Position numbers and translations under genes: made by a program | Source of the DNA: Duganella callida | GTDB lineage: Bacteria > Pseudomonadota > Gammaproteobacteria > Burkholderiales > Burkholderiaceae_D | DNA length: 32,481 bases | Assembly (NCBI RefSeq): GCF_004614165.1 | Contig: NZ_SPVG01000026.1 | Coordinates: 1-32,481 of the forward strand | Direction of reading: 5' to 3' | In this document: piece by piece, positions 16,207-24,374 of the stretch | How the letters are laid out: each line of letters starts with the position of its first letter | Position numbering within the stretch: position 1 is the first letter of the stretch | Notes under the pieces: model-generated | The model's input: only the letters and a program-made list of their open reading frames with translations | What the model was told of the DNA's origin: nothing | Databases searched by the model: none

Positions 16207-17751
16207 GTGGATACACCCGGTACGCCCAGGCAGCTGACCATACGCTCGCTTGACGAGCACCTGTCCTCCGACCAGAGCTTCAGCTCGGCCTACGCGCGCG
16301 CCGTGGGCGCGCTCGCCGGCCAGGAAGGCAATCTGACGCTGGCGCAATTTGCCGCCGTCACCGACATCGCCGGCGACGGCCAATCGTCCGCCGTGTTCAC
16401 CGCGCTGGTACTGAACGCGATCGAATCCATGGTCGACATCGACTGGGCGCTGAATGCGCTGAGCCGCAGCTGCGGCGGCATCGACCAGGCCGCGCGCGAA
16501 CATGCGCTGAGCAACGTGCTGCCGCTGCTGGCGCTGCACGGCACCGAGGCCCGCGCGCTGGCGCAGCGCTTTGCCAGGGCGTTGTCCGTGCGCCTGCCGC
16601 CCGATGAGCTTGAACGCCTGCCGCACAGCGCGGAACGCGGCCTGCTGGCCAACCTCGGCGAGCACGCGCGGCGCCTGATGCGCGGCCGCTCGCTGGCCGA
16701 CGCCGTGGCCGACTTCGGCCGCAATGCCGGCCAGCCGGCGCTGATCGAACACGCGCGCGGCTTCCAGTCCGGCGAGATCGACCAGACCCGTCTGCGCGAA
16801 CTGGTGAGCAGCACCACCAGCGCCATCCTGCACGACATCGGCGCCTACCTGGAGCAGGCGCGCATGCTGAACGTGACCGAGGCCGCCGCCAGCGCGCTGG
16901 CCGCCACCGCCCACGACCTGAAGGACCAGGTATCGCAGCGGCTGGTGCAGATCGAGCAGCGTATCGCCTACGAACGCCGCCTGCTGGGCGAGGAAATCGA
17001 CGACGCCGTGCACGATGCCGGCAACGCCATCGAACTGGCCATCACCGACCGTCTGCACACCGACAAGTGGAAAGACGAGGATGTATGGGCCAGCATCGGC
17101 CGCAACCAGTTCGGGCAGGAGATGGAACGGCGGCTGGACCGCATCGTGCGGCGCAAGGAACAGGCGCTGCATCTGCTGCAGGAAGACTTGCGGCTGTTCC
17201 AGTCGGGGATGCGGCTGGGGCAATCGTCGGTATTCCAGCGTCAGCATCACTCGGCGCTGGCCAGGCTGATGCCGCGTCTGCGGGTGGGCACGCGCATCGT
17301 CAACAAACTGGATACGGCCGCCAACGTCACGCTGGTCGGTGGCGCGGCGGTGGCGGCCAGCACCGGCACCGCCGCCTACCTGATCGGTGCCGCCACGGTG
17401 CTGCCGGTGATCGTGCCGGTGGCGCCGTTCGTCGGCGGAGCGGTGCTGCTGGCGGGCGCATTCAAATGGTTCGCCGACGGCGGCAAGCGCAAGCGCACCG
17501 AAATCCGCGACAAGCGGCTGGCGTTTGAAGAAGAACTGCGCAAGCAGCTGCAGGCGGCCGAGCAATCGTTCAACGACCAGCTGGACCAGGTGGCGCAAAA
17601 CTTCCGCGATTCCGCGATCCAGTTTCTGACGCCGGTGGTGCTGGAAGCCGAAGCGGCGGCTCGCGTGCCCGGCATGCGCCAGCGCATCGCCGACCGCGTC
17701 ATCACCCAGGCCCAGGCCGCCATCCGCCAGCTCGACGCCGAACTGCGTTAA
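16207..17751 (+). CDS. 514-aa helical membrane-hairpin protein of unknown function
   Basis: Starts at GTG 16207 with GGAGCGGAA just upstream. Residues about 10-130 form a helical region (LDEHLSSDQSFSSAYARAVGA, ALVLNAIESMVDIDWALNAL) that recalls TerB-like domains. Long amphipathic or coiled-coil helices follow (about 190-370). A double transmembrane hairpin covers about 375-420 (VTLVGGAAVAASTGTAAYLI and VLPVIVPVAPFVGGAVLLAG). The tail is basic and helical (KRKRTEIRDKRLAFEEELRKQ). The plan of helical trunk, membrane hairpin and helical tail resembles bacterial dynamin-like proteins, but no GTPase P-loop is present. Function is unknown and both comparisons are by eye only. It lies 49 bp after the coiled-coil membrane protein, so the two may be cotranscribed. 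A perfect inverted repeat follows the stop. Confidence 0.75.
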   Translation: MDTPGTPRQLTIRSLDEHLSSDQSFSSAYARAVGALAGQEGNLTLAQFAAVTDIAGDGQSSAVFTALVLNAIESMVDIDWALNALSRSCGGIDQAAREHALSNVLPLLALHGTEARALAQRFARALSVRLPPDELERLPHSAERGLLANLGEHARRLMRGRSLADAVADFGRNAGQPALIEHARGFQSGEIDQTRLRELVSSTTSAILHDIGAYLEQARMLNVTEAAASALAATAHDLKDQVSQRLVQIEQRIAYERRLLGEEIDDAVHDAGNAIELAITDRLHTDKWKDEDVWASIGRNQFGQEMERRLDRIVRRKEQALHLLQEDLRLFQSGMRLGQSSVFQRQHHSALARLMPRLRVGTRIVNKLDTAANVTLVGGAAVAASTGTAAYLIGAATVLPVIVPVAPFVGGAVLLAGAFKWFADGGKRKRTEIRDKRLAFEEELRKQLQAAEQSFNDQLDQVAQNFRDSAIQFLTPVVLEAEAAARVPGMRQRIADRVITQAQAAIRQLDAELR

Positions 17752-17754
17752 CGT

Positions 17755-17840
17755 CGGGGTCAGGTCTTTCATTGCGTCACGAGCTGTGCCGTAGCGGTCG
17801 CTACGGCACAGCTCGTGACGCAATGAAAGACCTGACCCCG
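17755..17840. repeat. perfect 42-bp inverted repeat between convergent genes (copy A)
   Basis: The left arm 17755-17796 is exactly complementary to 17799-17840, with a 2-nt loop (GT). The ends read CGGGGTCAG and CTGACCCCG and the centre is CCGTAGCG..CGCTACGG. The element fills the gap between the stop of the 514-aa gene (17751) and the stop of emrA (17844). Transcribed from either side it would form a hairpin of more than 40 bp, so a bidirectional terminator or transcript-protecting structure is likely. There is no U-tract. It is a relative of copy B at 27401-27495. Confidence 0.95.
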
Positions 17841-17843
17841 GGT

Positions 17844-18992
17844 TTAGTTGCGGGCGATGATGGCGTCGGCTTCGGCGCCGGCTCGCTGCAGCGGCTGGCT
17901 CAGGGTGGAGGTGGCGTAGACCGGGTTCTGCGGCATGGCCAGGCCCAGCACCGGACCGTCGGTCTTGCTGATGTCGACCGACACGGTGGTCGACAGGCCA
18001 ATGCGCAGCGGATGTTGCTTCAGCTCTTGCGGGTCGAGCGCGATGCGCACCGGCAGGCGCTGCACGACCTTGATCCAGTTGCCGCTGGCGTTTTGCGCCG
18101 GCAGCAGCGAGAAGGCGCTGCCGGTGCCGGCCGACAGGCCCACCACCCGGCCGTGGAATTCGACCTTGCTGCCGTACATGTCGGCTTCCACCTTGGCCGG
18201 CTGGCCGACGCGGATGTCGCGCAATTCCGATTCCTTGAAGTTGGCGTCCACCCACAGCTGCTCCAGCGGCACGATGGCCATCAGCGCCGTGCCCGGCGTG
18301 GCGCGCGCGCCGATCTGCACGCTGCGCTTGGCGACATAGCCCGAGACCGGCGCCACAATGGTGTTGCGGCGCGCCGCCAGCCAGGCCTGCACGTAGTCGG
18401 CCCTGGCCGCCTGCACCGCCGGGTGCTGCGCCAGCGCGACGCCGCCGACCGCCGCCTGGGCCGCTGCTTCCTGCTTCTGCGCCACCGCGATGGCGGCGCG
18501 CGCGGTGTCCACCGCCTGACGCGCGTGTTCGACTTCCTCGCCCGAGACGGTGTGGTCGGCCGCCAGCGGTTTGCGGCGCGCCAGGTCGCCCTCGGCGTTT
18601 TTCAGTTCCAGCTTGCGCAGCGCCACGGTGGCGTCGTACTGGGCGACGTCGGCGTAGCGCTGGCGCTGCTGGCGCACGGCGGCGCCCAGGCGCGCATCGG
18701 CCTGCGCCAGTGCGATGTCGGCGTCGGCCGCATCCAGCTTGATCAGCGGCGCGCCGGCCTGCACCATCTGGGTTTCGTCGGCGCGGATTTCGGTGACGTT
18801 GCCGGTCACTTGCGAGGACAGCGTGACCAGGTTGCCGCCGACGTAGGCGTTGTCGGTCTCCTGTACTTTGGACAGCACGATTTCATAGTAGGCGGCGTAG
18901 GCGATACCGGCGGCGATGAAGGCCAGGGTGATCGCCGCCAGCACGGTCTTGCGCTTGTTGTCGGTTGGTTTGGTGGTTTCGGTGCTCATCAT
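17844..18992 (-). CDS. emrA: HlyD/EmrA-family periplasmic adaptor of a drug efflux pump
   Basis: 382 aa from ATG 18992 (a second ATG at 18989 is better spaced from GGA). There is a short basic N-terminus, one transmembrane helix (about 17-39, TVLAAITLAFIAAGIAYAAYY), then VQETDNAYVGGNLVTLSSQVTGNVTEI, the EmrA beta-barrel/lipoyl half. An alpha-hairpin follows (RQQRQRYADVAQYDATVALR through AQKQEAAAQAAVGG), then the second lipoyl half with APVSGYVAKRSVQIG and the membrane-proximal domain. It bridges the inner-membrane EmrB-type pump to the outer-membrane channel encoded just upstream. It is the last gene of the operon marR-emrB-OMF-emrA; the stop lies 3 bp from inverted repeat A, which probably ends the transcript. 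Confidence 0.93.
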   Translation of the reverse strand: MMSTETTKPTDNKRKTVLAAITLAFIAAGIAYAAYYEIVLSKVQETDNAYVGGNLVTLSSQVTGNVTEIRADETQMVQAGAPLIKLDAADADIALAQADARLGAAVRQQRQRYADVAQYDATVALRKLELKNAEGDLARRKPLAADHTVSGEEVEHARQAVDTARAAIAVAQKQEAAAQAAVGGVALAQHPAVQAARADYVQAWLAARRNTIVAPVSGYVAKRSVQIGARATPGTALMAIVPLEQLWVDANFKESELRDIRVGQPAKVEADMYGSKVEFHGRVVGLSAGTGSAFSLLPAQNASGNWIKVVQRLPVRIALDPQELKQHPLRIGLSTTVSVDISKTDGPVLGLAMPQNPVYATSTLSQPLQRAGAEADAIIARN

Positions 18993-19006
18993 GGTTCCGT
19001 TGCTGG

Positions 19007-20464
19007 TTATTTGATTGCCGTCGCCAGCGGCGCTTCTTCGTGATAGCCGCCGCCCAGCGCATTGGTCAGCGCCACTTCGGCCAGCAGCTGTACCTGTTGC
19101 AGATAAAGGTCGGCATCCTGCTGCCTGAGCAGCGCCAGACGCGCATTCAGCACGCCGGCATGGCTCGCCAGCCCATGGTCCAGCCGCGCCTGCGCCGACG
19201 CCAGCTGCGCGCGCGCGGACGCCGTCGCCGCTGCCTGTTCGCCGATCTGGCGTTCGATGCCCTGCAACTGCGCGGCGTCCTGGGCGACATCGCGCACCGC
19301 GTCGAGCACCGCCTGGTTGTATTCGGCGATGCGTTCGTTGCGCGCGGTGCGGGCGCTGTCCAGCTGGGCGTCCAGGCGCTTGCTGTCGAACAGCGGCAGC
19401 GTGACGGTGGGGCCGAGGTAGACCGTGCGGCTGGCCGCCTGCAGCAGGTTTTCCATCCTGACGGTGTCCAGACCGACGGCGCCGGTCAGATTCACATCCG
19501 GATAGAACGCGGCCCTGGCGGCGTCGATCCGGCTGAGCGAAGCCTCCAGCTTCCAGCGCGCGGCCTGCAGGTCGGGACGCCGCGCCAGCAATTCCATGCC
19601 GAGACGGGCGGGCAGGGTGTGTGGCGCGGCGTTCAGGGCGACCGGCTTGAGGCCGGCCAGCGCGGTGTTGTCGGCGCCGGCCAGCGCGCGCAGCGCTTCC
19701 CGCTCGTGCGCGATATCGGTCTTCAACTGCATGAGCTGCTTGCGCGTCAGGCTCAGGTCCATCTCGGCGGCGCGCTGCTCGTCGGCGCTGGCCAGGCCCT
19801 GGGCGATGCGTTTTTGTTGATCCCGCACCAGCGCCGTCTGCGTGGCGGCCAGTTGTTCGGTGTTGGCCAGCCGCGCCCACGCGCCCTGCAGACGGAAATA
19901 ACTTTGCGCGATCGACGCGGCCAGCGCCTGTTCCGCCTCGGCATAGGCGGCGCGGCCGGCATTCAGTTCGCCGACGGCGGAGGCCACCTGCGCGCGGTTC
20001 CGGCCCCACCAGTCGAAGTTGTAGTGCAGGTCCAGGCGTAGCGTCTGTTCGCTGTAATAGGCGCCGCCGATCGGCGCCGGGAACAGGCCGGTGCCGGAGT
20101 AGCGCTGGCGATTGGCGTTGCCGTACAGTGAAACGTCGACGCCGAGGTCGGCCACGGTGCGCGACAGCGCCGAACGCGCGCTGCCGATGTGCGAGGCCGC
20201 CACTTCCAGCGACGGCCCGCCGGCCAGCGCCTGCCGGATCAGGCCGTTCAGCTGCTCGTCGTGGTAGATGGTCCACCATTGCGCTTGCGGCCAGCCTTCG
20301 TGCGCCAGCTTGATGCCGGCCGCGAGTTCGGCGCTGGCGATGTCGCGCCGGGCCAGCGGGGTGGTGTCCGGCGCCGGCGTGGCGCAGCCGGCCAGCGTCA
20401 GGGCCGCCGCCAGCGCCAGCGCGGCCGGCCGCGGGGATGCAGTCGTGTTCACTTTGGGTTCCAT
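19007..20464 (-). CDS. outer-membrane efflux factor, NodT/TolC-like lipoprotein
   Basis: 485 aa from ATG 20464, supported by GAGGAAT directly upstream; in-frame ATGs nearer the pump gene lack a site. The signal sequence ends in a lipobox (LTLAGCATPAP), so the mature protein is acylated. Two outer-membrane efflux domains follow, with the typical DLHYNFDWWGRNRAQVASA, LARRPDLQAARWKLEASLSRIDAARAAFYPDVNLTG and LPLFDSKRLDAQLDSARTARNERIAEYNQAV motifs of the RND/MFS outer-membrane factor family. It would form a trimeric channel across the outer membrane for the EmrAB-type pump. It starts 11 bp after the emrB stop and ends 14 bp before emrA. Confidence 0.94.
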   Translation of the reverse strand: MEPKVNTTASPRPAALALAAALTLAGCATPAPDTTPLARRDIASAELAAGIKLAHEGWPQAQWWTIYHDEQLNGLIRQALAGGPSLEVAASHIGSARSALSRTVADLGVDVSLYGNANRQRYSGTGLFPAPIGGAYYSEQTLRLDLHYNFDWWGRNRAQVASAVGELNAGRAAYAEAEQALAASIAQSYFRLQGAWARLANTEQLAATQTALVRDQQKRIAQGLASADEQRAAEMDLSLTRKQLMQLKTDIAHEREALRALAGADNTALAGLKPVALNAAPHTLPARLGMELLARRPDLQAARWKLEASLSRIDAARAAFYPDVNLTGAVGLDTVRMENLLQAASRTVYLGPTVTLPLFDSKRLDAQLDSARTARNERIAEYNQAVLDAVRDVAQDAAQLQGIERQIGEQAAATASARAQLASAQARLDHGLASHAGVLNARLALLRQQDADLYLQQVQLLAEVALTNALGGGYHEEAPLATAIK

Positions 20465-20475
20465 ATTCCTCATTC

Positions 20476-22014
20476 TCATTCCATGGCGGCGTGGTCGACC
20501 GCCACCGGCGCGGTTTTCGCGGCCGGCCGTATCAACAGCAGCAGCGGGATCACGCACAGGGTCAAAATCATCATCAGCCAGAAGTCGTCGACGTAAGCAA
20601 TCATCGCGGCCTGGCGGGTCAGTTCGTTGTTCAGCGCCGCCGCCGCTTCCGGCGTCGCCAGGTTGTCGAGCAGGGCCGGGTTGGCGACAGTGATCTTCTC
20701 GGCCAGGTTGGCGTGCATGATTTGCGTGTTGCGCGCCAACAGCGTCTGCACCAGCGCGATGCCGATCGAGCTGCCGATATTGCGCATCAGGCTGTAGATG
20801 GCGGTGCCGTCGGCGCGCATCTCGGGCGACAGGGTGGCGAAGGTGGCGGCGCTCAGCGGCACGAACACCAGTCCCAGCCCCAGGCCCTGGATCACCCCTG
20901 GCCAGACGATGTCGCTCTGCGACAGCACCAGCGTGTAGCGGGTCATCTGCCACAGCGAGAACGCGGTGATCAGGAAGCCGGTGCCCAGCAGCACGCGCAG
21001 ATCGAATTTGCCGACCAGGCGGCCGACCAACATCATGGCGATCATGGTGCCGATGCCGGACGGCGCGGTCACCAGGCCGGCGATCTTGGCCGGGTAGCCC
21101 ATCAGCCCCTGCAGCATGGTCGGCGTCAGCGCGCGCGTGGCGAACAGCACCAGGCCGACCACGAAGATGAACAGCAGGCCGCTGACGTAGTTGGCGTTCT
21201 TCAGCAAGCGGTAATCGAAGAAGGACTTGCCGGCCGGCCGCGTGGCGGTGTGGGCGACGAAATAGGCGAAGCTCAGCGCCAGCACCACGGCTTCGATCCA
21301 GGTTTCGGTGGCGCCGAACCAGTCGTTCTGTTCACCGCGGTCGAGCAGCATTTGCAGCGCGCCGATCGACAGGCTGAGGGTGGCGAAGCCGAAAGCGTCG
21401 AAGCGCATCTTGCGCGGTGCCGGCAGCTTGCGGATGTAGCGCCAGATGCCGTAAAACGCCACCGCGCCGATCGGCAGGTTGATGAAGAACACCCAGCGCC
21501 AGTTGAAGCTGTCGGTCAGGTAGCCGCCCAGCGTCGGTCCCAGGATCGGGCCGATCATCACGCCCATGCCCCACACGGCCATGGCCGAGCCGTGCTTTTC
21601 GCGCGGGTTGATGTCGAGCAGGGTGGCCTGCGACAGCGGCACCAGCGCCGCGCCGAACACCCCCTGCAGCATGCGCGCGATGACGATCTGGCTCAGGGTG
21701 GCCGCCAGTCCGCACAGCGCCGAGGCGAGCGTGAAGCCGGCTACCGAGGACAGAAAGATGTTCTTTTGGCCGTAACGGTCGCACAGCCAGCCGGTCAGCG
21801 GCGTGGCGATCGCGGCCGCCACGATGAACGAGGTCAGCACCCAGGTGATCTGGTCCTGCGAGGCCGACAGGCTGCCCTGCATGTGCGGCAGGGCGACGTT
21901 GGCGATGGTGCCGTCCAGCGCCTGGATGATGGTGGCCAGCATGATCGAAATGGTGATCATGCGGCGGTTGAGGCCGTCGTCGGGAAGCGCGGCGGGAACG
22001 GCTGCGGTGCTCAT
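20476..22014 (-). CDS. emrB: EmrB-type DHA2 MFS multidrug efflux pump
   Basis: 512 aa with about 14 transmembrane helices, the length of the DHA2 family. Diagnostic motifs: LDGTIANVALPHMQGSLSAS in helix 1 (motif D1 region), GWLCDRYGQKNIFL (motif A), ARMLQGVFGAALVPLSQATL (motif B), MGVMIGPILGPTLGGYL (motif C) and the FNWRWVFFINLPIG block typical of EmrB. It exports hydrophobic compounds by proton antiport through the adaptor and outer-membrane factor encoded downstream. The ATG overlaps the marR stop by 4 bp (22011-22014), so translation is coupled. Confidence 0.95.
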   Translation of the reverse strand: MSTAAVPAALPDDGLNRRMITISIMLATIIQALDGTIANVALPHMQGSLSASQDQITWVLTSFIVAAAIATPLTGWLCDRYGQKNIFLSSVAGFTLASALCGLAATLSQIVIARMLQGVFGAALVPLSQATLLDINPREKHGSAMAVWGMGVMIGPILGPTLGGYLTDSFNWRWVFFINLPIGAVAFYGIWRYIRKLPAPRKMRFDAFGFATLSLSIGALQMLLDRGEQNDWFGATETWIEAVVLALSFAYFVAHTATRPAGKSFFDYRLLKNANYVSGLLFIFVVGLVLFATRALTPTMLQGLMGYPAKIAGLVTAPSGIGTMIAMMLVGRLVGKFDLRVLLGTGFLITAFSLWQMTRYTLVLSQSDIVWPGVIQGLGLGLVFVPLSAATFATLSPEMRADGTAIYSLMRNIGSSIGIALVQTLLARNTQIMHANLAEKITVANPALLDNLATPEAAAALNNELTRQAAMIAYVDDFWLMMILTLCVIPLLLLIRPAAKTAPVAVDHAAME

Positions 22015-22445
22015 GACAGCGAATCGATGTTGGCCTGGATGGTTTCCAGGAATTCGGTGACGTTGCGCAGCATGGCCGCATCGACCTTGCCCAGCAGTTC
22101 GCGGCGCAGCGCGTCGGCTTCCTTCCAGACCGTGTCATAGATTGCCTGGCCGGCCGGGGTCAGGCTCAGCAGTTTGACGCGGCGGTCGGTGGGCGAGGGC
22201 GTGCGCACCATGTAGCCGGCCTTGACCAGGCGGTCAACGGTGGACACCATGGTGGGATCTTCGACGCCGGCCAGGGTGGCCAGCCGGGTCTGCGATGGCG
22301 CTTCCTTTTCCTTGGCGACGTGGGCGATGGCCATCCAGCTGGCCTGGCTCAGTCCCAGATGCTTGAGGCGGCGATCGATGGCCAGCCGCCAGGTGCGTGC
22401 CGTGCCGTGCAGGGCCGCCGAAAAGCGTTCTTCTATAGAGGGCAT
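22011..22445 (-). CDS. MarR-family regulator of the efflux operon
   Basis: 144 aa with the MarR winged helix: LGLSQASWMAIAHVAKEKEAPSQTRLATLAGVEDPTMVSTVDRLVKAGYMVRTPSPTDRR (residues about 33-92; the DR wing signature is clear), then TPAGQAIYDTVWKEADALRREL. Such dimers usually repress their own operon and release DNA when the pump's substrate binds. It is the first gene of the marR-emrB-OMF-emrA operon. The ATG at 22445 has no recognisable Shine-Dalgarno sequence. An imperfect palindrome at 22458-22483 just upstream is the likely autoregulatory operator. Confidence 0.92.
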   Translation of the reverse strand: MPSIEERFSAALHGTARTWRLAIDRRLKHLGLSQASWMAIAHVAKEKEAPSQTRLATLAGVEDPTMVSTVDRLVKAGYMVRTPSPTDRRVKLLSLTPAGQAIYDTVWKEADALRRELLGKVDAAMLRNVTEFLETIQANIDSLS

Positions 22446-22457
22446 ATGATTTTACGG

Positions 22458-22483
22458 CTAATCGTTAGGTTTCGAACTATTAG
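22458..22483. promoter_or_regulatory. candidate MarR operator
   Basis: A 26-bp imperfect palindrome, with CTAAT and ATTAG as outer arms and 9 of 13 positions paired, lies 12 bp upstream of the marR start, where a MarR-family autorepressor normally binds. Seen directly: the symmetry and the position. Inferred: that this regulator binds it. Confidence 0.5.
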
Positions 22484-22515
22484 TTTAGCACAGGTAACTT
22501 GTGTTCGCCAGCGCA

Positions 22516-22544
22516 CGGACAGCGCTTGCCGGCCCGGCTATCAT
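22516..22544 (+). promoter_or_regulatory. candidate promoter of the His-rich protein / NDH-2 genes
   Basis: CGGACA (22516-22521), a 17-nt spacer and TATCAT (22539-22544) on the plus strand. This predicts a start near 22551 and a leader of about 33 nt before the ATG at 22584. The -35 element is only a partial match. Confidence 0.4.
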
Positions 22545-22583
22545 GCAAGGTGAGCAAGTTCGCTCGTATCGCTTATCATCATC

Positions 22584-23039
22584 ATGAACGTCAAGATTCT
22601 CGCCGCCAGCGTGCTGGCCCTGTGTTCCGTCTCCGCCTTCGCCGCCGATGTGGGCGTTTCCATCAGCGTCGGCCAGCCTGGCTTTTATGGCCGCCTGGAT
22701 ATTGGCGGCTACCCGCCGCCGCCCGTGATCTACCAGCAGCCCGTGCTGGTGGAGCGGCCGGTGCGTTATGTGGAAACGGCGCCCATCTATTTGCGTGTGC
22801 CGCCCGGCCATGCGCGCAACTGGGGCAAGCATTGCCATGCCTACCATGCCTGCAATCAGCGAGTGTTGTTCGTGCAGGACCGGTGGTACCACAATGAGTA
22901 TGTGCCGCGCTACCACGAACGTCATGGCGACCACGGCCGTTTTGAAGGCTACCGCGAGGAACGCCATGACCACCATGACCATCATGGCCATCATGGCGAG
23001 CATGGGCGCGGCCACGGGCAGGGCCACGGCCGCGATTGA
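22584..23039 (+). CDS. secreted His-rich protein, possible metal binding
   Basis: 151 aa. The signal peptide is clear (MNVKILAASVLALCSVSAFA, cleaved before ADVGV). The middle holds a Tyr/Pro-rich stretch (YPPPPVIYQQPVLVERPVRYVE) and a conserved-looking PPGHARNWGKHCHAYHACNQ with two Cys that could form a disulfide. The last 40 residues are extremely rich in His, Asp, Glu, Arg and Gly (HDHHDHHGHHGEHG), suggesting periplasmic binding of divalent metals. Similar Tyr/Pro-rich small secreted proteins are common in related bacteria, but no biochemical function is known to me. The NDH-2 gene starts 24 bp later on the same strand. No strong ribosome-binding site precedes the ATG. Confidence 0.8.
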   Translation: MNVKILAASVLALCSVSAFAADVGVSISVGQPGFYGRLDIGGYPPPPVIYQQPVLVERPVRYVETAPIYLRVPPGHARNWGKHCHAYHACNQRVLFVQDRWYHNEYVPRYHERHGDHGRFEGYREERHDHHDHHGHHGEHGRGHGQGHGRD

Positions 23040-23063
23040 CGCAAGCGGGACAACGGAGGAACT

Positions 23064-24359
23064 TTGCACAGCAAACATGTGATCGTCGGCGGCGGCGCGG
23101 GCGGCCTGGAACTGGCCTGCAAGCTGGGCCGCAAGCTCGGCCCGCAGGCGGTGATGCTGGTGGACAGCCGGCTGTTCCATATCTGGAAGCCGTCGCTGCA
23201 CGAGGTGGCGGCCGGCACGCTGGACGTGCACCAGGAAGGCTTGTCGTACCAGATGCTGGCGCACGACAACGGCTTCACCTTTGTCTACGGTCCCATGCTG
23301 GCGCTCGACCCGCGCCAGCGTACGCTGACGGTGGGCGCCATCCGCGACGACCACCAGGAACAGGTGCTGCCGGAACGCCAGATCGGCTTTGAACAGCTGG
23401 TGATCGCGGTCGGCAGCACCTCGAATTATTTCGGCGTGCCCGGCGCGGCCGAGCACACGATTTCGCTGAACGCCACCGAGGATGCCGAACAGTTCCGCCT
23501 GACCCTGCTCAAGCTGCTGACCCAGGCCGAGCTGAAGATGGGCGCGCAACAGGATGGCAGCGTCGACGTGGTGATCATCGGCGGCGGCGCCACCGGCGTC
23601 GAGCTGGCGGCCGAATTGCGCGAGGCCAGCGGCGTGTACGCCACCTACGGCTTCCGCCAGCTGCAGGCCAACCGCGACGTGCGCATCACCTTGCTGGAAG
23701 GCGCGCCGCGCATCCTGGCGCCGTTGCCGGAAAAGGTGTCCCGCGCCGCGCTCAAGCTGCTGGAGCAGCGCGCCGTCAAGGTGGTGACCGCCACCCGCGT
23801 CACCGCCATCGATGCCCGCGGCGTCACGGCCGGCGCAACCGTGTATCCGGCGCAGCTGGTGGTGTGGGCGGCCGGCATCAAGGCGCCCGATTTTCTCAAG
23901 ACGCTGGGCCTGCCGACCACCAGATCCGGCCAACTGGACGTCGACGACCGGCTGGCCGTCAAAGGTTTCGATTACATTTACGCGTTGGGCGACTGCGCCG
24001 CCTGCGCCGGACCGGACGGCAAGCTGGTGCCGCCGCGCGCCCAGGCCGCGCACCAGCAGGCCGATTATCTGCTGCAGACCTTCCTGCGCCAGCAGCAAGG
24101 CAAGCCGCCGCAAGGCAAGCCCTACACCTACCGCGACTACGGTTCGCTGGTGTCGTTCGGCCAGACCACGTCGGTCGGGAGCCTGATGGGCTCGCTCAAG
24201 GGATTAAGCTGGTTCGTCGAGGGCCTGGTGGCGCGGCTGATGTACGTCAGCCTGCACCTGATGCACCATCAGGCGGTGCTGGGCACGGTGCGCACCGCGG
24301 TGCTGGCGCTGGCGCGCTTCCTGATCAAGCGCACCACGCCCCTGGTCAAGCTGCATTGA
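23064..24359 (+). CDS. ndh: type II NADH:quinone oxidoreductase (NDH-2)
   Basis: 431 aa from a TTG start at 23064, set by a strong GGAGGA three bases before it. The FAD-binding fold opens HVIVGGGAGGLELACKLG; a second dinucleotide fold (VVIIGGGATGVELAAEL) binds NADH; WAAGIKAPDF and YALGDCAAC are the conserved NDH-2 FAD-proximal motifs. The C-terminal LSWFVEGLVARLMYVSLHLMHH region and the following amphipathic helix probably attach it to the inner face of the membrane. It passes electrons from NADH to quinone without pumping protons. The end lies 15 bp from the convergent kinase gene. The gene symbol follows the family; a relative with another donor cannot be excluded. Confidence 0.9.
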   Translation: MHSKHVIVGGGAGGLELACKLGRKLGPQAVMLVDSRLFHIWKPSLHEVAAGTLDVHQEGLSYQMLAHDNGFTFVYGPMLALDPRQRTLTVGAIRDDHQEQVLPERQIGFEQLVIAVGSTSNYFGVPGAAEHTISLNATEDAEQFRLTLLKLLTQAELKMGAQQDGSVDVVIIGGGATGVELAAELREASGVYATYGFRQLQANRDVRITLLEGAPRILAPLPEKVSRAALKLLEQRAVKVVTATRVTAIDARGVTAGATVYPAQLVVWAAGIKAPDFLKTLGLPTTRSGQLDVDDRLAVKGFDYIYALGDCAACAGPDGKLVPPRAQAAHQQADYLLQTFLRQQQGKPPQGKPYTYRDYGSLVSFGQTTSVGSLMGSLKGLSWFVEGLVARLMYVSLHLMHHQAVLGTVRTAVLALARFLIKRTTPLVKLH

Positions 24360-24374
24360 CAGGCTGACCAGGCT

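Noticed and set aside
16180-18255. 691-codon minus-strand frame across the 514-aa gene and inverted repeat A
   Set aside because: Crosses two genes and a perfect hairpin; no recognisable domain.
22449-22454. TAAAAT as -10 element for marR
   Set aside because: Only three bases from the ATG, so initiation would fall inside the gene, and no -35 element is at the right distance.
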